Of a DNA stretch of 64,000 nucleotides, positions 41,620 through 49,968 are shown piece by piece. This DNA comes from SG8-40 sp035528435. GTDB taxonomy: Bacteria > Pseudomonadota > Gammaproteobacteria > Burkholderiales > Eutrophovitaceae. The stretch covers positions 1 through 64,000 of the forward strand of contig DATKYN010000007.1 in assembly GCA_035528435.1 (NCBI GenBank). Reading direction: 5' to 3'. The position numbers and the translations under genes were made by a program. The notes below the pieces were generated by a model. The model was given only the letters and a program-made list of their open reading frames with translations, was not told where the DNA came from and did not search any database. Each line of letters opens with the position of its first letter. The stretch's first letter is position 1.

Positions 41620-42288
41620 ATGACAACCATTGAAGTGAATGCATTGTCCAGGTCTGTGCAAGGTACGGGTGCGAGCCGCCGCCTGCGCAGGGCTGGCAAA
41701 GTGCCGGCGATCGTTTACGGAGCCGATGAACCGGCTCAGGTCATTGAGCTGGACCATAAGGCGATCAAGTTGCAACTGCGCGAAGAGGCGTTCCACGCCT
41801 CGATTCTGACGGTGAACGTTGATGGCAAGAAGCAGAACGTGTTGCTGCGGGATGTGCAGATGCACCCGTGGAAGCAGGAAGTGCTGCATGTTGACTTCCA
41901 GCGCGTCGATGCGAAGCAGAGGATTCACATGCGCGTTCCCTTGCACTTTGTGAATGAAGACGTTGGGCCAGGGGTCAAGCTTGGTAGTGGCGTTGTCAAT
42001 CATGTGATGACCGACGTTGAGGTTAATTGCCTGCCTGGTGACCTGCCTGAATTCATCGAAGTTGATCTGGGTGCGCTCGAACTTGGCGATGCGATTCACC
42101 TGTCGGAGTTGAAGCTGCCAGGCGGTGTCGAGTCGATACAATTAAGCCGTGGCGATGATTCTGTCGTTGTTTCGGTGCAGGTGCCGAGGGTCGCAGTCGA
42201 GACAGAAGCGGCGGCTGAAGGCGAAGCGGCGGCTGAAGGCGAAGAGGCGGTAACCCCGGCGGAACCCACTGCCGAGGAGGAGAAGTAA
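41620..42288 (+). CDS. rplY: 50S ribosomal protein L25/general stress protein Ctc
   Basis: A 222-residue CTC-type L25. The N-terminal 5S-rRNA-binding domain (about 1-95, GTGASRRLRRAGKVPAIVYG) is followed by the TL5-like C-terminal domain (about 96-190). An Ala/Glu-rich tail contains a short tandem repeat AAEGEAAAEGEE. It binds 5S rRNA in the central protuberance. GGAGAAGAG precedes the ATG. The usual prs-rplY-pth-ychF order is kept, and a terminator follows. Confidence 0.95.
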   Translation: MTTIEVNALSRSVQGTGASRRLRRAGKVPAIVYGADEPAQVIELDHKAIKLQLREEAFHASILTVNVDGKKQNVLLRDVQMHPWKQEVLHVDFQRVDAKQRIHMRVPLHFVNEDVGPGVKLGSGVVNHVMTDVEVNCLPGDLPEFIEVDLGALELGDAIHLSELKLPGGVESIQLSRGDDSVVVSVQVPRVAVETEAAAEGEAAAEGEEAVTPAEPTAEEEK

Positions 42289-42311
42289 CAAGCCTGCGCG
42301 TTTCGGACTGT

Positions 42312-42343
42312 AACGGCCGGCATAATGCCGGCCGTTCGTTTTT
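42312..42343 (+). terminator. Intrinsic terminator of rplY
   Basis: A stem of about 10 bp, ACGGCCGGCA / TGCCGGCCGT, with a TAA loop and then TCGTTTTT. It lies 23 bases after the rplY stop. Confidence 0.8.
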
Positions 42344-42368
42344 GCTTCAGCATTGACGGTGTGGATGC

Positions 42369-42935
42369 ATGAGACTTGTGGTTGGCCTGGGTAATCCCGG
42401 GCGTCAATACGAAGCGACGCGGCACAATGCGGGCTTCTGGTGGTTGGACTCCATCGCTGACGAGTATGGCGTGAGTCTGTCGGCTGAGTCCCGTTTCCAC
42501 GGAGACGTTGGCAGGCTCCGGCAAAGTGATGTCGATTGCTGGTTGCTGAAGCCGATGACCTTCATGAACGAGAGCGGTCGCGCTGTCAGGGCATTGTGCG
42601 ACTTCTACAAGCTCGCGGTTTCAGACATGCTGGTTGTCCATGACGAGCTGGATCTTGCGCCGGGCGTCGTAAAGCTGAAGAAGGGCGGCGGAGTCGCCGG
42701 TCATAATGGCCTGCGCGATATCGCGGCCCACATGGGAAAGGACTTCTGGCGCCTGCGTATTGGCGTTGGCCGTCCTGCCGATCGTGCGCAGGTGTCAAAT
42801 TATGTCTTGTCGCCGCCGCGCAAGGAAGAAGCCGAATTGATCACGCAGTCGCTGGAACGCAGTCTCACCATCTGGCCGCAACTCATGGCCAGTGAATTCG
42901 AAACTGCGATGCTCAAACTGCATACGCGCGACTAG
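42369..42935 (+). CDS. pth: Peptidyl-tRNA hydrolase
   Basis: A 188-residue enzyme that frees tRNA from stalled peptidyl-tRNA. Conserved parts are VVGLGNPGRQYEATRHNAGFW (catalytic His in TRHNAG), LKPMTFMNESG, VVHDELDLAPG and GGVAGHNGLRDI. The length is standard. ATG at 42369 gives the expected MRLVVGLGNPG. Confidence 0.97.
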   Translation: MRLVVGLGNPGRQYEATRHNAGFWWLDSIADEYGVSLSAESRFHGDVGRLRQSDVDCWLLKPMTFMNESGRAVRALCDFYKLAVSDMLVVHDELDLAPGVVKLKKGGGVAGHNGLRDIAAHMGKDFWRLRIGVGRPADRAQVSNYVLSPPRKEEAELITQSLERSLTIWPQLMASEFETAMLKLHTRD

Positions 42936-42956
42936 CTTCCGGTTATCCCGGAACGA

Positions 42957-42985
42957 GCCGGCCGGATTCGGCCGGCATCTTATCT
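42957..42985 (+). terminator. Hairpin after pth
   Basis: An 8-bp stem GCCGGCCG / CGGCCGGC with a GATT loop followed by ATCTTATC. The T-tract is imperfect; it lies 22 bases after the pth stop. Confidence 0.5.
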
Positions 42986-43006
42986 CCCCATTGGAAATGG
43001 CATGAC

Positions 43007-44095
43007 ATGAAATGTGGAATCGTAGGTTTGCCCAATGTTGGTAAGTCAACCTTGTTCAACGCGTTGACCAAAGCTGCCATCGCTGCTGACAACTATCCTT
43101 TTTGTACGATTGAACCAAATGTCGGCATAGTCGAGGTGCCGGACCCGCGTCTGTCGTCTCTTACCGTTTTGGTGAAACCGCAGAAAACGATTCCGGCGAT
43201 TGTCGAGTTTGTCGATATTGCGGGCCTGGTGGCGGGCGCCTCAAAGGGCGAAGGGCTGGGCAACCAGTTTCTAGCCAACATCCGGGAAACCGATGCCATC
43301 GCACACGTCGTCAGATGTTTTTCGGACGATAACGTGGTGCATGTCAGTGGCAAGGTCAATCCGGTTTCGGATATCGAAGTGATCAACACGGAACTTGCAC
43401 TTGCCGACCTGGCGACGGTAGAGAAGCAACTCGCTCGATATGTCAAGCAGGCGCGTGCAGGGGGAGACAAAGACGCACAGCGCATGGTCGCCGTACTTGA
43501 AAAGGTCGAGGCAGCCCTCAACGAAGGCCGGCCAGCCCGCACTGTCGAACTGGCAAAAGAGGAACTCGATGTCGTCCGGCCATTGTTTCTGCTGACGATG
43601 AAACCGACCATGTATGTCGCCAATGTCAGCGAGAACGGTTTTTCCGATAATCCATTGCTTGATGCGGTTGCCGGGCTTGGTGCTGCCGAAGGTGCTCCGG
43701 TCGTGGCGATTTGCGCGGCACTTGAGGCGCAGATTTTCGACATGAGCGAAGAAGACAAGAAACTGTTTCTCGCCGACATGGGGCTGGACGAGCCCGGCCT
43801 TGATCGCCTGATACGGGCAGCCTATGACCTGCTGGGTTTACAGACCTATTTCACCGCCGGCGAAAAAGAGGTGCGGGCCTGGACAATACGCAAGGGCGAC
43901 ACTGCGCCGCAGGCGGCCGGGGTGATACACACCGACTTTGAAAAAGGATTCATACGGGCTGAAGTCATTGGCTATCAGGATTACGTCTCCCTGGGCGGCG
44001 AGGCGGCGGCCAGGGAGGCAGGTAAAATGCGCCTTGAAGGCAAGGAGTACGTCGTGCACGACGGTGATGTGGTGCACTTTCGCTTCAACGTCTAG
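43007..44095 (+). CDS. ychF: Redox-regulated ATPase/GTPase YchF
   Basis: A 362-residue Obg-family nucleotidase. The P-loop is GLPNVGKST (residues 7-15), the G3 motif lies in DIAGLVAGASKGEGLG, and the fourth motif reads NVSE (in YVANVSENGF) instead of NKxD, as in YchF, which prefers ATP. A coiled-coil arm and the C-terminal TGS domain (TIRKGDTAPQAAGVIHTDFEKGF in part) follow. It binds ribosomes and affects stress responses. Last gene of the conserved block. Confidence 0.96.
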   Translation: MKCGIVGLPNVGKSTLFNALTKAAIAADNYPFCTIEPNVGIVEVPDPRLSSLTVLVKPQKTIPAIVEFVDIAGLVAGASKGEGLGNQFLANIRETDAIAHVVRCFSDDNVVHVSGKVNPVSDIEVINTELALADLATVEKQLARYVKQARAGGDKDAQRMVAVLEKVEAALNEGRPARTVELAKEELDVVRPLFLLTMKPTMYVANVSENGFSDNPLLDAVAGLGAAEGAPVVAICAALEAQIFDMSEEDKKLFLADMGLDEPGLDRLIRAAYDLLGLQTYFTAGEKEVRAWTIRKGDTAPQAAGVIHTDFEKGFIRAEVIGYQDYVSLGGEAAAREAGKMRLEGKEYVVHDGDVVHFRFNV

Positions 44096-44429
44096 AGGCG
44101 TGCCCTGGCCTCTGGGTGGAGGCTGCACAGCACCATGTGCACCGCTGCAGGTGATTGCTTTCATGGGAGAATAGGGCCGAAATTGCCTGTGCTAGACTTC
44201 GCCGATTGAATGCGGGACGAGCTGTGGTCCCCGACCGGGCCGCTCCAGCAGCACCGAATGCGCGAAGGGCGTTGGGGTCAACGGGTGGCTCACCAAACAT
44301 GACAGATGAGCACGCGGATGTTGACCGGGCCTGTCTTCCGGGCGCCAAATTTTTTTCCGGCGCCCATCGATCGCGAACTTGATCGTCCGCCGGATTCATG
44401 AACTCCTTGTACAACTTTCGGACAGCGAT
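44096..44429 (+). other. 334-base intergenic region between ychF and yebC
   Basis: No convincing gene was found. It contains an inverted repeat GGGCGCC / GGCGCCC (44340-44346 and 44359-44365) around a T-rich 12-base loop. TTGACC at 44321-44326 could be a -35 for yebC, but no well-spaced -10 follows. Short frames here lack ribosome sites. It is the boundary between two blocks that are far apart in Pseudomonas-type genomes. Confidence 0.5.
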
Positions 44430-45158
44430 ATGGCGGGTCACAGCAAGTGGGCAAACATCAAGCATCGCAAGGCGGCGGCCGATGCGAAGCGTGGAAAAGT
44501 CTTCACGCGGCTAATCAAGGAAATTACGGTCGCTTCACGGTTGGGCGGACCTGACGTCGGGGCCAACCCGCGCCTGCGACTGGCCGTAGACAAGGCGCTC
44601 GACAGCAATATGCCCAAGGACACGATCGAGCGCGCCGTCAAGAAAGGCTCCGGAGACCTCGAGGGCGTAAGTTACGAGGAAATCCGCTACGAGGGTTATG
44701 GTATTGGCGGTGCGGCGGTCATGGTTGACTGCATGACGGACAACCGCACGCGGACCGTCGCCGACGTCCGGCACGTGTTCTCCAAACATGGTGGCAATCT
44801 GGGCACCGATGGATCGGTGGCCTTCTTGTTCCGGCATTGTGGTCAACTGGTGTTTGCGCCGGGAACCGACGAAGAAGTGGTGATGGAGGCTGCGCTCGAA
44901 GCCGGCGCCGAGGATATTCTTACCAACGATGATGGCTCTGTTGAAGTCATCACCGAGCCCGGCAGTTTTCCCGGCGTAAAGGAAGCACTTGAAGGCGCCA
45001 GACTTAAGGCCGAATATGCAGAGGTCACTTACAAGCCGGCGACCGAGAATGTGCTCGAAGGCGAGGACGCCGGCCGGATGCAAAAACTTCTGGATGCCCT
45101 GGAGGCACTGGATGATGTGCAAGAGGTCTACACGACCGCGGTCCTCGATACCGATTAA
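44430..45158 (+). CDS. yebC: YebC/PmpR family transcriptional/translational regulator
   Basis: A 242-residue YebC protein. It starts AGHSKWANIKHRKAAADAKRG, the diagnostic N-terminus, followed by GGPDVGANPRLRLAVDKA and the acidic C-terminal domain. Family members were described as DNA-binding regulators (PmpR in Pseudomonas), and recent work ties them to translation of difficult peptide stretches. ATG at 44430 was chosen over an upstream frame. Position before ruvC is widely conserved. Confidence 0.95.
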   Translation: MAGHSKWANIKHRKAAADAKRGKVFTRLIKEITVASRLGGPDVGANPRLRLAVDKALDSNMPKDTIERAVKKGSGDLEGVSYEEIRYEGYGIGGAAVMVDCMTDNRTRTVADVRHVFSKHGGNLGTDGSVAFLFRHCGQLVFAPGTDEEVVMEAALEAGAEDILTNDDGSVEVITEPGSFPGVKEALEGARLKAEYAEVTYKPATENVLEGEDAGRMQKLLDALEALDDVQEVYTTAVLDTD

Positions 45159-45211
45159 GGGCTTGTTTGCCCTTTGCGTGGTGTTTGACGAGTTTGCGGC
45201 CCGGGGTCGGA

Positions 45212-45730
45212 ATGCGAATTCTGGGTATTGACCCCGGCTTGCGGGTGACTGGATTTGGGCTCATTGAAAAATCCGGGAGGCAGCTCTCTTATGTCACCAG
45301 TGGTCGCATTCGTACACCTGATGCGCAACTGCCGGAGCGTATTAAAACGATTCTTGAGGGACTGACCGAGGTTATTGAGCAGGGGGCGCCTGATCAGGTA
45401 GCCATCGAAAAGGTATTCGTGAACGTTAACCCACAATCGACTTTGCTATTGGGTCAGGCCCGTGGTGCGGCAATTTGTGCCGCCGTCGCCAGGCACTTGC
45501 CGGTTGCCGAGTACACCGCGTTGCAGATCAAACAGGCGGTGGTTGGAAACGGGCACGCGAAAAAGGAGCAGGTTCAGGAAATGGTGCGGCGACTACTATC
45601 GTTGCCCGCCGTCCCGGGGGCGGATGCTGCGGATGCGCTGGCTTGCGCTATTTGCCACGCGCACGGTGGCTTGGGGCTGGGTTCATTGGCAACTGCAGGG
45701 TATCGCATGCGGCAGGGGAGGCTGGTTTGA
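45212..45730 (+). CDS. ruvC: Holliday junction endonuclease RuvC
   Basis: A 172-residue resolvase. All four catalytic acids known from E. coli RuvC are at the same numbers: D7 (ILGIDPG), E66 (VAIEKVFV), D138 and D141 (GADAADALA). It cuts Holliday junctions made in recombination, targeted by RuvAB. ATG at 45212 gives the canonical start. The stop overlaps the TTG of ruvA. Confidence 0.97.
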   Translation: MRILGIDPGLRVTGFGLIEKSGRQLSYVTSGRIRTPDAQLPERIKTILEGLTEVIEQGAPDQVAIEKVFVNVNPQSTLLLGQARGAAICAAVARHLPVAEYTALQIKQAVVGNGHAKKEQVQEMVRRLLSLPAVPGADAADALACAICHAHGGLGLGSLATAGYRMRQGRLV

Positions 45731-46308
45731 TCGGCCGATTGACCGGCGTACTGCTGGAAAAGCAACCCCCAATGATTGTTCTGGAAGTGCAGGGCGTGGC
45801 ATACGAGATTGACGTTCCCATGAGCACTCTGTATCAGCTGCCTGCGACGGGTGTGACGACTACTTTGTTTACCCATCTTCTGGTCCGTGAGGATGCCCAT
45901 CTGCTGTACGGTTTTGCTACCGATGAAGAACGCCAGTTGTTTCGTCAGTTGCTGCGGGTGAACGGGGTCGGTGCACGTACTGCACTTGCCATTCTCTCGG
46001 GATTGTCGGTGCATGAACTGAAGCAAGCGGTTGCTGCGCAGGACGCCGGCCGGCTGATCCGGATACCCGGAATCGGCAAGAAGACGGCGGAGCGTCTGAT
46101 GCTGGAATTAAAGGACCGATTGTCTGGCGTCGTGGGCGGTGCCGGACAAGACGATACGCCGAGTGTGCGCGATGATGCCCTGCGTGCTCTCCTGGCGCTT
46201 GGATACAGCGAGAAGGAAGGTAGTGCGGCGCTGTCCAAAGTGGCGCCGGAACTTTCCGTATCCGAGTCGATTCGGGAAGCGTTGAAACTCCTGTCGAAAA
46301 CAAAGTAG
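45727..46308 (+). CDS. ruvA: Holliday junction DNA helicase subunit RuvA
   Basis: A 193-residue protein starting at TTG 45727 (IGRLTGVLLEKQPP), preceded by GGGGAGG and overlapping the ruvC stop. Domain I (OB fold) is followed by helix-hairpin-helix motifs (VNGVGARTALAILSGL and IPGIGKKTAERLMLEL) and the C-terminal domain III that contacts RuvB (VRDDALRALLALGYSEKE). It binds the four-way junction and loads RuvB. The TTG start is supported by the ribosome site. Confidence 0.96.
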   Translation: MIGRLTGVLLEKQPPMIVLEVQGVAYEIDVPMSTLYQLPATGVTTTLFTHLLVREDAHLLYGFATDEERQLFRQLLRVNGVGARTALAILSGLSVHELKQAVAAQDAGRLIRIPGIGKKTAERLMLELKDRLSGVVGGAGQDDTPSVRDDALRALLALGYSEKEGSAALSKVAPELSVSESIREALKLLSKTK

Positions 46309-46420
46309 CTGGTGCGCCTGCGCAATAATCATCGCGGCGCTAACGATTTCGGGCCACTTTAACAATGCGAACTGACGGCGACCGTGTCGCTACGGGACGA
46401 CAATAAACTGAATCGAACCG

Positions 46421-46450
46421 TGTTACGGCGCTAAATGCGTGAGATATAAT
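46421..46450 (+). promoter_or_regulatory. Possible promoter before the DUF2059-like gene
   Basis: A perfect TATAAT (46445-46450) with a poor -35 (TGTTAC at 46421-46426, 18-base spacing). It lies in the 239-base gap after ruvA and suggests that the following gene and ruvB have their own transcript. Confidence 0.4.
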
Positions 46451-46547
46451 CGGCGCACGTTGATCGGCCACGCGCCGGGTAGAAAAGTAATGGTGTCGGA
46501 TGGACGTTTCGCATCTGGCGCACCTGAGCGAAGGGGCAATAGGAAAT

Positions 46548-47318
46548 ATGCGGGTAGATGCTTTGTCTGTGGTTGTTGCATTTTTTGCTGCAATGGTTTC
46601 CCTGTCAGCCTCCGCTGGCGGCGAGCAGACAACAAGGGTTCAGGAACTGATCGCGCTGCACGATCTCGGTACTTCAGTATCGATTGGTAACTACTATCTC
46701 AAACAGGAATCACTCGTCTCGATACGTTCTTTTCTGGCGCGCCGTGGTCGCGAGGAAAATCTCGGAAATGGCTGGAACGATTCCAACCCCTTGTGGCGGC
46801 AGGCCGAAGAGTCCCTGCTTGAGCAGATGATGCACAGTGTTGATGTGGAGTTTTCGAACCTCGAATGGCTGCAACCACAATGGGCTGATCTTTACGCCGA
46901 CGCGTTCAGCGAAGAGGAAATCAAGGCACTTGTTGCACATTTCCGGACTGATGCCGGCGCCAAGCAATTACAAATCATCGACCACACGGTATCCACGCAT
47001 GTCATGATGACTTTGAGCTTTTCCGGCAAATTCAAGACGCTGTCCGGGATTGAGGATGAACGGGCCAGGATGCAGCAACTGTGGAATGATGAAGACGAAG
47101 CCATGCGATTCTCCGTTCAGGGCGCAGACAACGCCGATGCACAGGCATTTGCGCTGTCGCCGCTGGGAAAGAAGTACTTCACGAAGGTAATCCTTAATCT
47201 GACCGGGATCATCAGCCGGCGAATTGAGCAAGTGGCCACGCAAAGCCCGGCCGCTGTTGCCCGACTTGGGGGTGAGGAACAACCTTTTGTAGAAAGGTTC
47301 AAGCGTGAACCGGTCTGA
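46548..47318 (+). CDS. Secreted DUF2059-like protein between ruvA and ruvB
   Basis: A 256-residue protein. A signal peptide MRVDALSVVVAFFAAMVSLSASAG is followed by an all-helical domain with a DUF2059-like segment (SEEEIKALVAHFRTDAGAKQLQI). No enzyme motif is seen. AGGAAA precedes the ATG at 46548; an ATG at 46500 would spoil the signal peptide. The function is unknown. It is unusual here because ruvA and ruvB are normally adjacent. It is probably periplasmic and unrelated to recombination. Confidence 0.6.
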   Translation: MRVDALSVVVAFFAAMVSLSASAGGEQTTRVQELIALHDLGTSVSIGNYYLKQESLVSIRSFLARRGREENLGNGWNDSNPLWRQAEESLLEQMMHSVDVEFSNLEWLQPQWADLYADAFSEEEIKALVAHFRTDAGAKQLQIIDHTVSTHVMMTLSFSGKFKTLSGIEDERARMQQLWNDEDEAMRFSVQGADNADAQAFALSPLGKKYFTKVILNLTGIISRRIEQVATQSPAAVARLGGEEQPFVERFKREPV

Positions 47319-47354
47319 AGCGAAGTGTTGTTTCGCATTTCTTGAACTGCGGGG

Positions 47355-48395
47355 ATGATCGAAACTGACCGATTGATCGCTCCGGCGCCGCTTTCTTCCC
47401 AGGAAGAGGTGATCGAAAGGGCTCTGCGCCCCCGGTTGCTTGAAGATTACGTCGGTCAGGAACAAATCCGTTCCCAGCTTGCCATATTTATCGAAGCGGC
47501 CCGGCGCCGTGGCGAGGCATTGGACCACGTCCTGTTGTTCGGCCCGCCGGGACTTGGAAAAACCACTCTGGCCCACATTATCGGGCGTGAGATGGGAGTC
47601 AATGTCCGGCAGACGTCTGGTCCGGTACTGGAGCGACCGGGCGATCTGGCCGCGTTGCTGACCAATCTCGAGCCGAACGATGTTTTGTTTATCGACGAGA
47701 TTCATCGTTTGTCACCCGTGGTGGAGGAGATTCTCTATCCGGCGCTTGAGGACTACCAGATCGACATTATGATTGGCGAAGGCCCGGCGGCGCGATCGGT
47801 CAAGCTTGATCTGCCGCCATTTACATTGGTTGGTGCCACCACCCGCGCGGGGATGCTGACCAATCCCTTGCGTGACCGGTTCGGCATAGTGTCCCGCCTG
47901 GAGTTTTACAACGATCAGGATCTGAGAAAGATCGTGCAACGATCTGCCGGGTTGCTCGAGGTAGAGGTCGACGGCGAGGGTGCAACAGAGATCGCGTCGC
48001 GTTCGCGCGGCACGCCGCGCGTGGCTAACCGCCTTCTGCGGCGCGTGCGTGATTATGCTGAGGTCAAGGCGAGTGGCGTGGTGGATCGCGAGACCGCGGA
48101 TGCAGCGCTCGCCATGCTCGAGGTCGACACGCTCGGTCTGGATGTAATGGATCGCAAGCTTTTGCTTGCCATCATGGAAAAATTCAACGGCGGCCCGGTT
48201 GGGCTCGATAATCTTGCGGCAGCCATCGGTGAGGCGCGCGACACGATCGAGGACGTGTTGGAACCCTATCTGATTCAACAGGGCTATCTGCAGCGCACAC
48301 CGCGCGGTCGAATTGCCACGCCAGCCACCTATCGTCATTTTGGCCTTGCCGCGCCCAATGCCAGCGGCGGCGGTGAACTGTGGCGGGAGAGCTGA
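47355..48395 (+). CDS. ruvB: Holliday junction branch migration ATPase RuvB
   Basis: A 346-residue AAA+ motor. Walker A is FGPPGLGKTT (about residues 60-69) and Walker B is VLFIDEIHRL; sensor 1 lies in LVGATTRAGML, and the C-terminal winged helix has RTPRGRIATPATYRHFG. RuvB hexamers pump DNA through the RuvA-bound junction. The frame overlaps the ybgC start region. Confidence 0.97.
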   Translation: MIETDRLIAPAPLSSQEEVIERALRPRLLEDYVGQEQIRSQLAIFIEAARRRGEALDHVLLFGPPGLGKTTLAHIIGREMGVNVRQTSGPVLERPGDLAALLTNLEPNDVLFIDEIHRLSPVVEEILYPALEDYQIDIMIGEGPAARSVKLDLPPFTLVGATTRAGMLTNPLRDRFGIVSRLEFYNDQDLRKIVQRSAGLLEVEVDGEGATEIASRSRGTPRVANRLLRRVRDYAEVKASGVVDRETADAALAMLEVDTLGLDVMDRKLLLAIMEKFNGGPVGLDNLAAAIGEARDTIEDVLEPYLIQQGYLQRTPRGRIATPATYRHFGLAAPNASGGGELWRES

Positions 48396-48828
48396 TATTA
48401 CGTTCTCGACAGCCATCCGCGTGTATTTTCAGGATACCGATGCCGGCAACGTCGTATATCACGGTGCCTACCTTGACTTTTTTGAGCGCGCGCGAACAGA
48501 GTGGCTGCGCCACATAGGATTTGAGCAACCGCAACTGATAGAGCGCTTCGGTGCGATGTTCATCGTGCGAAGTCTGGATATGAAATTTCTGCGGCCTGCG
48601 AGGCTCGACGACCTCGTCGAAGTCAGTGTCGAAGTGTCTCGAATGGGGCGCGCGCAGGTCACCCTGGCGCAGGAGGTGACGAGCAATAATGCGGTGCTGG
48701 TTCGTGCGAACGTTAATCTCGCGTGCGTATCGATCGATGCGTTTCGCCCACGGCCTTTGCCCGAAGAAATTGGTACGGCCTTTTCGAGGGCCGCAGGTAC
48801 GACAACAAACAAGAGGAATGCAAAGTAA
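48373..48828 (+). CDS. ybgC: Tol-Pal cluster acyl-CoA thioesterase YbgC
   Basis: A hotdog-fold thioesterase. The motif DTDAGNVVYHGAYLDFFERAR holds the catalytic Asp and the Tyr/His cluster of the 4HBT family. There is no ATG near the family start. GTG at 48373 gives 151 residues but has no ribosome site. ATT at 48397 sits 7 bases after GGGAG, directly after the ruvB stop, and would give the usual length (143 residues). The coordinates use the GTG as the conventional choice. In E. coli YbgC acts on acyl-CoA and associates with phospholipid enzymes. tolQ overlaps its stop by one base. Confidence 0.85.
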   Translation: MNCGGRADITFSTAIRVYFQDTDAGNVVYHGAYLDFFERARTEWLRHIGFEQPQLIERFGAMFIVRSLDMKFLRPARLDDLVEVSVEVSRMGRAQVTLAQEVTSNNAVLVRANVNLACVSIDAFRPRPLPEEIGTAFSRAAGTTTNKRNAK

Positions 48829-49550
48829 TGAGCGTTAGCGAAGATCTGTCACTACTGTCTTTGATCTCCAACGCCAGTGTGCTGGTTCAACTGGTCATGT
48901 TAATGCTGCTGGGCATGTCTCTGGTGTCCTGGTGGTTCATTTTTCGCAAGATGTTTGTGGTACGGGATGCCTTGCGGCGTGCTGATGAATTCGAGCGCAG
49001 TTTCTGGAGCGGGGCCGATTTGGCCACGCTGTATCAGGCTACGGTGTCAAACCGTAACGAGGCCGGCAGTCTGGAGCGCATCTTCGAATCGGGGTTTCGT
49101 GAATTCGTGAAGTTGCGAAAGCAAACCGGGGTCAATCTGCCGGTGCTCATGGATGGCACGCGGCGGGCAATGCGAGCAACCTATCAACGCGAGCTCGATT
49201 ATCTTGAAGCGCATTTGTCGTATTTGGCAACCGTTGGTTCCGTCAGTCCTTATATCGGTTTGTTCGGGACGGTGTGGGGCATCATGAACGCGTTTCGCGG
49301 TCTGGCGAACGTCGGGCAGGCCACCCTGGCACAAGTGGCGCCTGGCATCGCTGAAGCGCTGGTTGCGACGGCGATGGGCTTGTTCGCCGCCATTCCCGCC
49401 GTTGTTGCTTTCAATCACTATGTTCGTCACATCGAGAAGCTTTCGACGCGGTATGACAGCTTTATGGAAGAGTTCTCAAACATTCTCCAGCGTCAGGTGA
49501 ATTTCCCGCCCGCACCGCAGGCACCGGACGTTGCCAAAGGAGACGACTGA
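48828..49550 (+). CDS. tolQ: Tol-Pal system protein TolQ
   Basis: A 240-residue ExbB/MotA-type channel protein with three membrane helices (about residues 15-40, 135-160 and 170-195). Conserved parts are the first-helix region ASVLVQLVMLMLLGMSL, TVGSVSPYIGLFGTVWGIMNAF and AEALVATAMGLFAAIPAVVAFN. With TolR it uses the proton gradient to energise TolA. Its ATG overlaps the ybgC stop (TAATG). Confidence 0.96.
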   Translation: MSVSEDLSLLSLISNASVLVQLVMLMLLGMSLVSWWFIFRKMFVVRDALRRADEFERSFWSGADLATLYQATVSNRNEAGSLERIFESGFREFVKLRKQTGVNLPVLMDGTRRAMRATYQRELDYLEAHLSYLATVGSVSPYIGLFGTVWGIMNAFRGLANVGQATLAQVAPGIAEALVATAMGLFAAIPAVVAFNHYVRHIEKLSTRYDSFMEEFSNILQRQVNFPPAPQAPDVAKGDD

Positions 49551-49551
49551 G

Positions 49552-49968
49552 ATGACAACGCGCCGACAGCGCCGGCTCATGAACCAGATTAACGTCGTGC
49601 CGTACATTGACGTGATGCTGGTACTGCTGGTCATCTTCATGGTCACGGCGCCGTTACTCAACCCGGGTGTCGTCGAACTGCCCTCGATCGGCAAGTCCTC
49701 CCGGCCACCAGTACAGCCGTTGGAAGTAACAATTCGCGCCAACGGCAACCTGTCTTATGTAGACCGGCAGGCCTCGTCTGCGTCACGTGCTGTTTCCTCC
49801 CAGGAGCTTGTTGATGTCATCCAGTCCAAGCAGGAGAAGAATCCGGAGCAGCCGGTACTGATTTCTGCGGACAAGAGCGTTCGGTATGAGAAAGTCATGG
49901 AAGTGATGGATCTGTTGCAAAAGCTCCAGGTGCAGCGGGTCGGTCTGATGGCAGTTCCGAAAGGCTGA
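49552..49968 (+). CDS. tolR: Tol-Pal system protein TolR
   Basis: A 138-residue ExbD-type protein. A basic N-terminus and one membrane helix carry the proton-path Asp in INVVPYIDVMLVLLVIFMV; the periplasmic domain ends QRVGLMAVPKG. GGAG precedes the ATG at 49552. It shares one base with tolA (TGATG). Length and order are standard. Confidence 0.95.
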   Translation: MTTRRQRRLMNQINVVPYIDVMLVLLVIFMVTAPLLNPGVVELPSIGKSSRPPVQPLEVTIRANGNLSYVDRQASSASRAVSSQELVDVIQSKQEKNPEQPVLISADKSVRYEKVMEVMDLLQKLQVQRVGLMAVPKG

